From Acanthococcus lagerstroemiae (taxonomy: Eukaryota > Arthropoda > Insecta > Hemiptera > Eriococcidae), in assembly GCA_031841125.1 (NCBI GenBank), contig CM063110.1, forward strand, positions 11,039,626 to 11,103,625: 64,000 bases of DNA, written 5' to 3'. The position numbers were made by a program, and so were the translations under genes. The notes under the pieces are model-generated. The model saw nothing but the letters and a program-made list of their open reading frames with translations. It did not search any database and was not told the origin of the DNA. Below, in pieces: positions 1 to 11,237 of this stretch. Position 1 is the stretch's first letter. The number at the start of each line of letters is the position of its first letter.

Positions 1-570
1 TAGTCGGAGAATTCCGATATAGCCAACTCGGACAAAGGAAGCGAAGTTAATTACAATGCGGACTACGTTACGTCCCGTCCCATTCTTTCGCTTGTCGCTT
101 TTTTTTTTTTTTCACTTCTCCGGTTTCTACGTGGAAGAATATTTTCGATTCTTATACAACCGGTTGCGAATTACGCGCGGACATACGGCCATACGGTCCG
201 CCGTTCGGTTCGAGGAAGTTGCAGTGCGGCGCTGCTAATCGGCCATATATACAGCAGTCCACCACATCCAATGTGCGCTAAAACCGATTGAAAGTTGGCA
301 AAATATGCTCCAACTAGGAAACCAGAGAGTGAACTAGGACATCACGCAGCTGCCTCCAAGTTGGACTGGACGTCTTTCGTAACAACAAACGTAAAAAGTT
401 ATTCAGAGCTGCGGAACAGCTGCCAGCAGTCGGCTCAGACCACTGATTGAGAACTCGTACTACGGTCAATTGTACTGACCGTGCTAGACGCAGGGATGAA
501 ACTAGGGGGACACGGGGGCTGCTTACCCCAAGCCTTCGCCAGGGTTGGGAAATTTTAGCAGATGGATCAT
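1..570. other. No gene recognised
   Basis: Mixed-composition sequence with a poly-T run near 103-114. Short open frames are present on the plus strand but show no domain, no splice context and no similarity I recognise. Confidence 0.5.
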
Positions 571-603
571 GTTGGGAAAATCCAACAAGTCAAAAAGTTT
601 TTA
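571..603. repeat. Isolated copy of the 1.4-2.0 kb minisatellite word
   Basis: A single stretch reading GTTGGGAAAATCCAACAAGT followed by an AAAAGTTTTT tail. It matches the unit that recurs at 1441-2005, so it is an outlying copy of that degenerate repeat on the other side of the reverse transcriptase relic. Confidence 0.5.
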
Positions 604-764
604 TGATTTTAGACTTATTACTATCATAAATAAGGGAAGCTGAGGAGGTAGCGATCCAAAAGCTCTAATTCCGTGCAGCCGTCAGTCTCGACGTACAGAA
701 TTCATTCAATACGGTGCCATAAACGCGTATATTGGAAACGCTGGAGAACGCAGTACCCGCGTGA

Positions 765-1140
765 TTACGCGAAATTATCCAGGACTACTTCCGTGGATGG
801 ATAATTCTCGCGGAAACTGCTACGGGTGTGGTGCAGCGGGAGATGTCGTGTGGTGTTCCGCAGGGATCAGTCCCTGGTCCACTCCTGTGGAACATCGCGT
901 TTGACGGCATCCTGCGAGCAGAGAAACCACCAGGGGTGAACATTATCTGCTACGCCGATGACACCCTAGTGGTCGCAGTCGAAGACGACGTAGCCACGCT
1001 TGAAAGCAAGGTGAACGCGGGACTGGAGGCAATGACCCGCTGGATCGAGTCGACAGGGTTGTGCCTAGCAGTGGTGTTGTTTACACGCCGTCGACGGTAC
1101 AATCCCCCTTCCTTTCACCTAAAGGAAGAAGAGATTGCGC
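765..1140 (+). pseudogene. R1/Jockey-like non-LTR retrotransposon reverse transcriptase fragment
   Basis: Translation shows the reverse transcriptase palm in order: an IIQDYF segment, the block CGVPQGSVPGPLLWNIAFDG, then YADDT with the catalytic aspartates, then a thumb-side ending in LFTRRRRYNPPSFHL. These are hallmarks of insect non-LTR elements of the R1/Jockey group (established for the family). The open frame runs about 828-1175. Upstream the same frame has a TGA at about 761-763, and about ten residues normally present between LCLA and VLF are missing, so the copy is broken. No endonuclease, RNase H or poly-A tail is visible nearby, so only a ~125-residue slice of an ORF2 that is normally around 1,000 residues remains. 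Clade assignment is tentative. Confidence 0.8.
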
Positions 1141-1440
1141 CTTGTACAGCCCCGAGTTCTTACCCGTTTAACTGATTTTTAAGGTGGGTTGGGGGGGGGG
1201 GGAATACAAAACAATTTTTGTCCTCCCAGAAAAATCTCTTCGCTACGTCCCTGGTCAGACGATCATAGATGGTGTCAACTAGGGATGGGGACAACTAGCC
1301 TCCCAGAATATTTCTTCAATATAATTCTGTAATCCAAGGTGTCTACACAATTTAGAAAATCAGAATACTAGACTTTTATTTGACCTATAAATAGGGACGT
1401 ACCGATAGGGGGTAAAGGGAAACTTACACCACTCCCCCCG
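1141..1440. other. No gene recognised
   Basis: Contains a G10-12 run near 1187-1201 and the sequence CTAGGGATGGGG near 1279, which resembles a hAT-MITE left end but has no matching right end that I can find. Confidence 0.4.
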
Positions 1441-2005
1441 TAGGAATTTTTCGTTCAGCAGTTGGGAAAATTTACCATTTCAGCCAGGCGAAATAGGAAA
1501 AATCCAACAATTCAAAAGTTTTTTTTGTTTTTTTCACTTGCTTTGACACTAGGGAATTCTATTGAAAAGTTATAAAAATCCAAGTCACACGTTTTTCTTT
1601 TTAACTTTGATATTTGAGAATTCTGAATCAAGTCAGCATCAGTTGGAAAAATCCAATAAGTCAATCAAAAGTTGTTCTTCTTTTTGCTTGCTTTGATACT
1701 TGGGAATTCACTGAGAAAAGTCGAAAAATCCAACAAATCAAAAGAAAAGTTTTTCTTTGCTTCGATATTTGGAAATTCTGGATTGAGTCATTAGCTGGAA
1801 GAATCCAATTAGTCAGTCAAAAGATTTTTTTGCTTGCTTCGACACTTGGGAATTGAGTTGAGAAGTTGGGAAAATCCAACAAAAGTCAAAAAGGTTTTTT
1901 GCTTTGATATTTGGAAATTTTGAGTTGAGTCATCAGTTGAAAAAATCCAATTTGCTTTGATGCTTTGATACTTGGAAATTTTGAGTTGAGTCAGTTGGGT
2001 CTTTC
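1441..2005. repeat. Degenerate minisatellite, roughly 70-100 bp unit
   Basis: About six to seven imperfect copies of a unit built from a GTTGGAAAAATCCAA core (itself a short inverted repeat), CAAGTCAAAAG, a T-rich run, GCTTGCTTTGATACTTGG and GAATTCTGAGTTGAGTCA. Copies differ by substitutions and indels, indicating an old array. Open frames through it are by-products of the repeat and not genes. Confidence 0.75.
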
Positions 2006-2509
2006 ACAATTTTAGCCTCCCCCCTCATTACCAAAGGGGACTGAGACCACGTAAAGGCAGTTTTTCGTGATGGTATTCGATTTATGAGGTTTCGAGATCA
2101 CTGAAACAGATGTTCTCAAACTCACCCTACCTCACAGTCTTACCGAACGGGATAAATCAAATACGCACTGGCAGAGTTAAATCAAAAGATGAATCCCTGT
2201 GCGATCAAAAGAATTATTTATAAATCAAATACCATTACAAAAAAAAAACAAAAAAACATTATTTGGTGTCAGCTCCTTTTAATGGCTCACCAGTGAATCA
2301 AATCGAAAAATTAACTTCAAGATCGAGTTCAGCAACCTCGACAATCTACAACATTAACGCCTCCTTTTAGAGCACCTCCTCGATCCACCATCCCACACTG
2401 TAGAGTCAACTCTCTATATGCTAAAACTGTAATATCCACCTCTGTTATGGAGAAAAAACGCCAGGTGGGTTACCTCCATCAAAAATCCAAAAAAATTGCT
2501 AAGGTAGAC
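2006..2509. other. No gene recognised
   Basis: Low-complexity, A-rich stretch with an A9 run near 2239. No coding signal, RNA gene or repeat structure that I can support. Confidence 0.4.
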
Positions 2510-3540
2510 AAGTTACATTCTCTTTCGCTGTTGATGACATAAAGAGAGAGATGTGATACTTGTCTGCATATTGCTGATAAAGAGACCAACATGAGACACG
2601 AGGCTTAAAACGCACTTGATATAAAAATAACACTGACAGCAACTACCTTCTCTTTTCCTACTGATAAGACATAAAAACTCCTCTTTTCCAACAGATAAGA
2701 TACAAAGACAGAGATACGACCTGTCTATACGTACGTACCCGATATAAATATCACTGACAGCAACTGCCTTCTCCTTTTCTAATGATAAGACATTATGACT
2801 TCTCCTTCCAACAGATGTGATATGAAGACAAAGATGAGACTTGTCTACACATTACACATAAGGAGTAAAGACATAAAGACAGATATATGTATATAACATA
2901 TAACATAGACAGGAAACTTAGAATGTACTCGAAGATGTAAGGACATATAGAGACAGATATAAGATAAACATGAGACTTACAACGTACACGATATAAGACA
3001 CATAAACAGCCTTAAGAACCCAATAAAGATAGACATGAGATTTATCCATACATTGCTAATGTCATAAAGACATAGAGAAAAACATAGGCCAGACACGAGC
3101 CTGAGGACATACCAGACATAAATATTACTAAAGCTATGTACCTTCTTATCCCCTACTGATAAGACACAAAACCAGACATAAGACTTGAGACATCTCTTAA
3201 CTATTATTGATAGCTGATCTCTACATGAAGACAGACATAAACACAGACACGTGACTTAAACCGCACCCAACAGGTTACCTATACGATAATTACAGTAGAA
3301 ACAGCCCGAGTTGACGGTACAGAACTACATACTTCCAACCCGCTATCATCAGTTACCTTGGAATCCGAGACTGTACTTCTCTGTCTTTCTACAGTTTCCA
3401 ACCCCTATAAATATTACTAAAACTACCTTCTCATCCCCTACTGATAAGACAGAAAGATAGACATGAGACTTGAGACACTGATCTCTCATCTCTCACTGAT
3501 AACTGATCTCTACATGACGACAGACATAAACATAGGACGT
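2510..3540. repeat. Degenerate tandem array of GATAAGACATAAAGACA-type units
   Basis: Words such as CTGATAAGACATAAA, AGACAGAGATGAGACTTG, TCTACACATT and CAGCAACTACCTTCTC recur throughout in the same order with variable spacing, e.g. near 2517-2600, 2640-2760, 2785-2870 and 3120-3240. The period is not constant, so this is an old, rearranged satellite-like array. No gene is seen in it. Confidence 0.65.
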
Positions 3541-5704
3541 CACCATTGTCATCTGATTTGAGTTGCTTAGCTATAAATTTTGTAACTGTAATTTTGCCTA
3601 GCATGAATAAGGCATTGCAATCGCACGGCGTGTTACCAGCAGATCATAAAGACTGGTAATGTGCATGTACACGTCGTAAAACACGTGGTTAGTTGGCGAA
3701 CTGCGGCTGCACACTCTTCGGCATAAAGAAAGAAACCTCTAACGCAACAAAACCGTGGGGAAACAACGGCACACTATCCTGACTACCCTGCTCAGGAGAG
3801 TCACACGTCAGAAATTGCGCCTGCCCACATCTGGCACCAGATACGGCGCCTGAACAAAAGAACAGCAATGGCACACGCATCTGATGGAGTAGACATATCT
3901 CCATAATCACGAAAATGAAAATAGTTCGAACGCTGGTATTTCTGACAGCCACATAAGCAAGAAAAGCTTGAAGTGATGTGAACTCCCAGGGCAAAAGGAG
4001 AATAGAGGGATAAAGGCCTTTAAAATGTTCTGCTAGCGTCACATGCTTCATGTACGTATGCCATGTGGACGGCGAAACGAATACATGTATCCGTACTTAA
4101 GAAACTGAACATCACTCAAGAAAATCGTACAACAGGGGAGGGTCCTGGACTCAATAAGACGGAGTCGCTCGCCAAATCAACTCATTGACAAAACCTCAAA
4201 GTTCACCGGAAGATGATTCGTTGAATTTCTGCGAGCCACAGAGGATCGGGACAAATGGCCACAGATATCGTGGAAATGATGGCCTTATAGTTCACGACTT
4301 TCGGAATCGAGCGGATCGGTAGACAGATTTTCTTGTTCTACCTTCTCTGCTCAGACTGTCCACACATCCAGAGGTTTCAGTTTCCAGCTTCGCAAGGTGC
4401 TCTATGGCTCTGTCCTAATAACTTAATCCGTTTTTATTCTTGCTCACTCGAATTACGATGGTCGAAAATCGCCGGCTCGAAACCGATTATTGGAAACGGG
4501 ACCTCCATGGCCGGACACGGGTTCCCGAATGAACATGCCTTCATCTCTCGGTACCTAATTACTTCTGCGTGGAAATGCTATTTAGCGGACTGAGTTCTCA
4601 ACGCTGCGTGTGCACAGTTTTTTTTTTTTTTTGTACGTATCCGTTGTCGAAAAATTACGTGCTTCTGCGTGCGTATGTTCTGATGGTCGCTTTCGAATTG
4701 TACGTATCGTAATCTCGGGTGCGTAGACCTTTACAGAAGCCATTTATAAAGAGACGGTCAACAGATACGCCAGCACGCCCACCTTATAAACCGAAAATAA
4801 TATCGTTAATAAATCCAGGTACTCGTTTCTTTTAATAATATTCTCGGTACGTGCGGAGACGATGCGACCGGCCTCGCATTGAATCTACGCGAATTCCGCA
4901 AAAAAATAACTTGGCTGAAAAACATAATTTTCTTCGCTGACGATATAATAAAGAAATTATAAACTCGTGTCTTGTGTTTCCGTTTCATGAACAATCCACG
5001 AATTCACTATCCATAGAATGGACCCAGCTCCGCGATCACGATGCCGTTACCTTTTTCCATCATCGTCGATCACGCAGCTGTTTGATTTTTTCCTTCTTTT
5101 TTTTTTCGTTTTGATAAACGGCTGTACGCGGTCATGAGACGAGAAAGGGTTCGAAATAGGTGTTTACCACGTTTCAAAAAAATAATACCCCGTTTTCTGT
5201 AATTTGTGCCTAACTGCCATTTCATTCTGTACTCAGCCAATGCAAGTATTCCCTCGGCAGGCAATATAAATATATGGGTACCTAGGTAGTATTTATGTGT
5301 AATTACACTCTAATCAGTCGATACTCGATACTTCATCTTTTACGTAAGCCGTATCGTCTACCCGTAGATTCTCTTTTTTAATTAACTTTTTTTCTTTTCG
5401 AAATAGATAGCCATCTACGACAAAGATGTACTATAGTAGCGAGCTTGTCTACCACCATTGTATCGGGAACAAAGTAAATGAGATACACAAGCGGAAAGAA
5501 ATCATGAGTGGGAAAAGGGGGGAGCAATTCGAAAATCTGATGACTGACCATTTTCTTCTCTTTTGTTGGAAACCCAGAGGAGGCACGAAAATTAAACATT
5601 TGAGCGAACAAGTAAAAAAAAAAGTTTCGTGTCTTAAAACTGAGTTACTTGCCTCCCTGGTTACCGCATATAAAACACATAAAAGCCAAATGTGAGCGCT
5701 CACT
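3541..5704. other. No gene recognised
   Basis: The longest open frame (3689-4051, minus, 120 codons) has no recognisable domain and no splice context. A T12 run lies at about 4620-4632. Overlapping frames at 5378-5703 on both strands are short and unsupported. I see no RNA gene or inverted repeat here. Confidence 0.4.
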
Positions 5705-7025
5705 CAATGTTCTGAAGTGCCTCTCATATACTTCCAAAGGATGGAGCAGAGGACTACTCATTCAGATATACCAAACTCCGATCCGATCCATCATGGATTA
5801 TTGATCACCCATATATGGACTTGCCCCTCCCTCCTAATCAAATCTTCTTGACGCTGTCCAAAATGCGGGTCTACGTATCGCCACTGGCGCCTTTCGCACC
5901 AGCTCAGCTTTGAGTATGTGTGCCGATGCTGGAATTCCTCCTCTCTCTTACCGTCGAATACAACTCACTGCCAAACTTTTCGTTACGATAGCACACAACC
6001 CTAATCTTCCTGCCTGTGAGTATCTCTTTAACCCTCCAAACTACACCCATGTTCCTAAATCCTCACTACACTTACGGCCACACTTTGAAGGGACACTGCC
6101 CGTACCTTTTCTTACAAGTCACTACCAACAATCCATACATCATCACCCCCCCCCCAGTTGTTGAACTTTCCCCTATGCAATTTTGAACTTACAGAATTCC
6201 CTAAAAAATCCATACCTCCCAAGTTGATCGGACTCATTTGCAAGAAATTCTTGACCGCTTTCCTGACCGTATATCCTATGCTTTACAGATGGTTCAAAGT
6301 ACAACCGACGCACTGCTTACGCCTACTCCATAGTCTACTACACTCCTTCCGACTTAAAAATACAGCTTCCATCTACACAACCGAACTCCATGCTATCCTA
6401 CAGTGCATAGTCACGATTTCCTCGCTCGAAGACCCACCCACCCCCACCCACTATCTGGTCCTCTCAGATTCACTTTCCTATTTCCGATCTCCTTTCAATG
6501 CACGCTCTCGTCCCACGCATCTCTCTCATTACCCATCTCATTTCCTTCACCACCAAAATATATGAGGCAGTTGATCAAGCAGCACTGCAAGCTACCACTC
6601 GTCAACTCGCTATCTCAACAGATCTCACCTCCACCATTCGCCAGACCATTTTGCGTAAGTGGTTCAAAGATTGGTGGCATCAAGCCTCTCGGGATAACAA
6701 ACTCGTACAAATCAAGCTTACACCTGTCCCCTAATCAACGTCCCAACGTTCCTTACGCCGCGAGGGAGTTATCATAACCACCTAAGAATCGGCCATACAC
6801 GCCTCACACATACGCATCTTCTTACTAATCTGTATCCCCTCAAATGCCCACACTGTGAAGCTAAAGACCTCTTCTCATGCCCCTCCCTCACCCACCTTTG
6901 TAACTCTCACCACGTCCCCCACAGTAGAATATTGGCACGAGCACATAAACAACACCCTCACCTACCTTTCTGCTGCTGGATATCTAACCCTTTTGACAGA
7001 AGGATTTTCCAGTTTAAGATGTAGA
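5705..7025 (+). pseudogene. Jockey/I-like LINE, 3' half (connector, RNase H, C-terminal zinc region)
   Basis: Read with frameshifts, the plus strand gives the segment after the reverse transcriptase (KGWSRGLLIQIYQTPIRSIM, then LLDAVQNAGLRIATGAFRTS and IPPLSYRRIQLTAK), then an RNase H domain (TDGSKYNRRTAYAYSIVYY near 6290-6345, then IYTTELHAILQC and LVLSDS), then the C-terminal block RIGHTRLTHTHLLT followed by P-C-x2-C near 6790-6860. This order is known for RNase H-bearing LINEs of the I/Jockey groups. At least three frame changes and stops show it is dead. The endonuclease and most of the reverse transcriptase are absent, but pieces of a similar element lie at 28615-29490 and 29550-30420. 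Confidence 0.85.
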
Positions 7026-7514
7026 TAATGATAATTACGACTCGACAACTTCATAGAATCCTTCTTTTCAGGGGCCCATACAGTTTTAAAGCCAGAGAAC
7101 TAATTTCAGAAGTTCATCCGGAGCTAATTTCTGGCCATGACATCTGCGTTAACTGCGGGTCCGTACCCTGTAGTCCCCTTTCCCTTCCTCTCCTCTTGAA
7201 GAACTTGAAGAACCGGAATCGAAGCAGAAAACTTTTTTTTGCTGGGAGCTAAGGTCAAAAAATATTATTCGCAAGACCTAGGAAAAATTCAGCGGCGTCG
7301 CGTGGTGCTCTTTCCCAGTTGTTCAACTGGCGGATCTGCGCCCCCCCCCCCCCACAAAAAAGTCGGTAGTATTAAAACCTTATAATCAGTATCAGTATGT
7401 ATAAATAATGAGTGTCAATGAAGAATGAAGTTGCATCCACCCACTCACCACATAGCATGCGCATGCGCTTCCGGAACGTTCATTTTTGCTGATGAACGCC
7501 CGGCCATTTAAATT
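7026..7514. other. No gene recognised
   Basis: Follows the LINE 3' end and holds a C12-13 run near 7341-7353. Some of it may be LINE 3' UTR, but no tail or target duplication could be found. Confidence 0.4.
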
Positions 7515-8240
7515 AACGAAGTCTCCGCTTCACTCATTGTGGTCTTTGTTGCAAACGCCACTGCGACAAGGCCGACGAGAGTGTGTACTATTGCTAATGA
7601 ACATCCTACACGATTCCCACAGTAAGTGTGACAAAGATAATGCCACTGCATTAAAACCAACAAGAATGTGCAATATTGCTAGTGAACATCCTACACAATT
7701 CTCATAGTAAGTGTGACAAAGGATAACGCCACTGCATTAAGACCAATGAAAGTGTGCAATGTTGCTAGTGAACATCCTACAAAATTCCCGTAGTATGTGA
7801 CAAAGATAACGCCACTGCGACAAGACCGGCGAGAGTGTACAATGTTGCTGGTGAACATCCTACGCGATTCCCATAGTAAGTGTGACAACGATAACGCCTC
7901 TGCATTAAGACCAACAAAAGTGAGCAATGTTGCTAGTGAACATCCGTCATGATTTCCACAATATGTGACAAAGATAATGCCACTGCATTAAGACCAACGA
8001 GAGTGTGCAATGTTGCTAGTGAACATCCTACACAATTCTCATAGTAAGTGTGGCAAAGATAATGCCACTGTATCAAGACCAACAAGAGTGTTTATGTTGC
8101 TAGTGAACATCCCACGCGATTCCCATAATATGTGACAAAGATAACGCCCCTGCGACAAGACTGACAAGAGTGTGCAATGTTGCTTGTGCATGAACATCCT
8201 ACATGATTCCCATTGTATGTGACAAAGATAAGAACTGCGC
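7515..8240. repeat. 85-bp satellite array, eight copies
   Basis: The word GAACATCC recurs at about 7599, 7684, 7770, 7853, 7938, 8021, 8104 and 8192, a spacing of 83-88 bp. Each unit contains GTGTGCAATGTTGCTAGT, GAACATCCTACACGATTCCC, GTGTGACAAAGATAA, GCCACTGC and AGACCAACAAGAGTG. Two variants alternate at one site, GCGACAAGACC and GCATTAAGACC. Divergence between copies is modest. Minus-strand frames through it (7691-7927 and 8039-8275) are repeat artefacts and repeat the same peptide motif. Confidence 0.92.
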
Positions 8241-8510
8241 GAAGCGCAAAGAGAAATATTCCGGCTATTTTTCAATTTTTCGAGGTTATATTTTGTATTT
8301 TAATCAACATTTAAATCTTTCCTTGTTTCTGGGATTTTTGTTGTAAGACAAATATTAAGTGGGTGTGCAGTGAACACCTTGAACACCCAGACATGACGCC
8401 ACTGGAAAAATTACATTGTGCAACATCAAAAATGCCGGTAGATCAAAATCGTCGCATCACGTTGATTTCAAATCCGTTGCCCAACTTCCCCCCTACTCCT
8501 CAGTTTTTCC
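8241..8510. other. No gene recognised
   Basis: Short spacer between the 85-bp satellite and the large hairpin. No feature seen. Confidence 0.4.
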
Positions 8511-8660
8511 GTAAATTCCTTTTGTAGGGTGTGCCAATTCACTTTTCCTTCTTCTGTATTCCAGAGCGCTTTTGGCTGTTATGCCATCATCAGTGGAGTA
8601 CGCTCTGGAATACAGAAGAAAAAAAAAGTGAATTGGCACACCCTACAAAAGGAATATTAC
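8511..8660. repeat. Hairpin of two head-to-head Penelope-type terminal repeats
   Basis: Arms 8511-8569 and about 8601-8660 are reverse complements, near-identical over about 58 bp. They contain CCTTTTGTAGGGTGTGCC, AATTCACTTTTCC and CTTCTGTATTCCAGAGCG. The loop, read on the minus strand, is CTCCACTGATGATGGCATA followed by ACAGCCAAAAG. The same block in the same order (CTGAAGATGGCCTAACAGCC, GAAAGCG, GTGAATTG, ACACCCTA, GAATATTAC) occurs at about 34531-34625 downstream of a Penelope-like GIY-YIG fragment. I infer that both are termini (pLTRs) of one Penelope-like family and that here two truncated copies meet head to head. Confidence 0.75.
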
Positions 8661-11200
8661 CAAGTTCACTCACACTCCAAAATGGACACTAAACTTTTCC
8701 GTAAATAGTCTTCAACGTGGTTAAAATCGCAATCTGTACTCAAAAGATGCCACAAAAGGTTGTAACCTCGACATTAACACACTTCTCAGAGATTTAATTT
8801 TTCTTAGATTTTCCTCTTAACCCCTACCTAAAAGGTTATCCCGGGAGCTTGAACCTCGCAATTATTATTACTGAGCTTCCTTAATTTTGAATTAGGTGGT
8901 TTGACGGTTCTAAACTTTTACCAGCGGAAGCTAGCCATTTGTTTTGGTTAGATGATGGACACAATGGCCACTTGCTGACTGATTTATATAATTTTACGTG
9001 TACTTAGCTGCAGGATTCAATTTTGAACTAGTCTGGATGGGCGCCACAAAGGTCAAGTTGTGATCTTCCATTAGCTTTCATGTTATGAAGGAAGGATCTT
9101 CCGCGGTCCGAAATTTTGTATTTTTACCGCGCTTTCCTCTTCGGTAAGATGCATCGCCCTATCAAGACTGGATTTCTTTGCCTGTCACCATTCTGATGTC
9201 TAACAGTATGCCCCACTAATATGTCACGTGCCCGTGCATAGATACTGTGGATGAGTAACGGCGAAAATTTCCTTATCGTTTTGGTCATTTTCCACTTCAA
9301 CTAGTCCTCTATCCGTCCAGATTCGTATGCCTGTGTAACCGTGGTTCAAGGGGTGATTGGCCGGATTGTTTCCCTTCCCCCATAACCCTTCAAAATGGAC
9401 TTATTTCGTGGAGTTCTCCTGAAAATTACAGCCTGTTCATTCGCTTCGTACTTGCTTATTTTCTAGGAGTTCATACCATAAAGTTCACCCTATAGAAAAA
9501 AGTTCTAATCGGGGAGGAGGGAGGGGGCTGGCAGGCGGAGTTTTTGTTTCCAAAGCTGCTTCTCGGTTATTCGGGCACGTTCTACCCTTGTCATCAACTA
9601 CCCGTACACGAAGTTATTGACCCAAAATGTGATCCACAGCGTGATGATGACTTTGCAAATCGGTGGAACGTATTAAGGTGCTGAGCTGGGTTTTAAGACG
9701 GAATATATACACGCTTCAAGAAAGAGAGTACCGAAAATCATGACAGGTATAGTTTCGCTGTTGCACTTCCTCGTCAGCATTGAGGAAGTTGCACTTCGGT
9801 GATGATAACTGTGCGCGGCTCTAGCGATGACATCTCTCGGTACAAAGAACAGACGTAACACCTGCACAGGTACACGACGGTGACTGGTTAATTGCCGCCG
9901 AATTCCGAATCACGCTGGCTAAGGCAAACGGCCATGTTACGATGATAAATGTCAATGAACTATGGGAAAGGCGTCCGTTTACAAAACTAGAAGTCTAGAA
10001 AGAAATACGAGATAAGCGCGGATTGAAAAGATTAATAAAATAAATCTACGAAGGACTGAGAATCGGTACGGACAAAAATGAATTGAGGTTATTGTTCTGA
10101 CCAAAATGGTTCGCAGCTATGGAGGCGTACTATAGCGGAGTGCATTTGTGGAAGTTCTCAAAAAGCAATCAGTACCGTGTACTACTGTAGATAGGGACTC
10201 GTCAGCCTATCGGATATCGAAAAATAAATAATCGAACAGAAAGCGACATTCGTGTTCATGGTTGTGATGATGGAGCTCCAGAGGGACTGATAATGGTTTC
10301 TCGCTGAATTTGATAATATACGGAAGTTCAAGAGCTTTCTGAACGTGCTGCCAATTCGTGCAAATTGACTGATGGCATCGTCGAGGTAACAACGCGAGAA
10401 CAGACGTTCTGTCATAGTCACTAACATTTTTCAGTCAAAGAGTTTCTCCTCACCACCACCATCTATAAAGTTTGAAAACAAGCAGCTAGCTGCTGGAAGA
10501 GGGTCGATTCTCGACTGAAAAATTAGAGACTAGCCTATCTCTTATTGGCGGTCGTTAGAAAAGATATCAGGAAAAAGACCTATTGGTAATCATGTTTCAG
10601 GTCGTTTGTTCTGGAATATAAGAGCTGATAGATGAAAGGTAATTGGGATGACACTACACGCACACCAACAGCACATGGCAAGTTCAAAAGGCTTTAGACT
10701 GCGAAGCTGCAGGCTCCGCAACATTCACACTTCGACCATCTGGTCAAAGATTTCATCCTATTTCTAATTTCTGAAGAGCAATTGGTCAACAGATAAAAGA
10801 CCAACACTACGACCCTCAAAAAATCATTATCCTGGTACAAACATGATGTTCACTTCAACATACTGATTTACTGATGACGTCTTTACATACTACATATTAC
10901 CACTCGTTCGCTTCTCGCTACTACTGGTAACTGGCAACAGAAAACGTTCTTCTACGTTACTCAATTCAACAAATTCAGGTCGCATCTTGAGATGAGGAAA
11001 CTGTAACTTTTCATGCGCTAAAAACTCAGCATTGACATAAGAACAATAGAAAGTCGCTTGATAATAGTTATAATTAATCATGAAATAATCAAAGCGATGT
11101 AATTCAGGAATGTTAACGGGTTCGACCACCCTAATAAAAACTTTCACAAAAAATACCCGATTAACACAGAACGACAGAACACACCGCTTATTGAAATTTC
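8661..11200. other. No gene recognised (2.5 kb)
   Basis: Open frames on the minus strand at 9673-9867, 10182-10427 and 10890-11273 are short, overlap in different frames and contain no domain I know. No tandem repeats, long inverted repeats or RNA genes were seen. Confidence 0.4.
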
Positions 11201-11237
11201 GATTGCAATAGGCTCGGCTACTAGTAGCCGACCCTAA
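11201..11237. repeat. Dispersed repeat with CGGCTACTAGTAGCCG palindrome
   Basis: GATTGCAATAGGCTCGGCTA continues into CTAGTAGCCGACCCTAA, centred on a perfect 16-bp palindrome. A second copy with two substitutions lies at 34317-34353, where it precedes the Penelope-type terminus, so this may be a remnant of the same retroelement family. Confidence 0.7.

Noticed and set aside
3689..4051. 120-codon minus-strand open frame
   Set aside because: It has no domain, no splice partners and unusual composition for a real protein; a frame of this length is expected by chance in 64 kb.
7515..8240. CRISPR-like array
   Set aside because: The repeats are contiguous 85-bp units that diverge along their whole length, with no unique spacers, and the context is eukaryotic. 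It is a satellite.
7691..8275. Minus-strand repetitive proteins
   Set aside because: The open frames are produced by the near-multiple-of-three satellite period; they have no start context and break with each indel.
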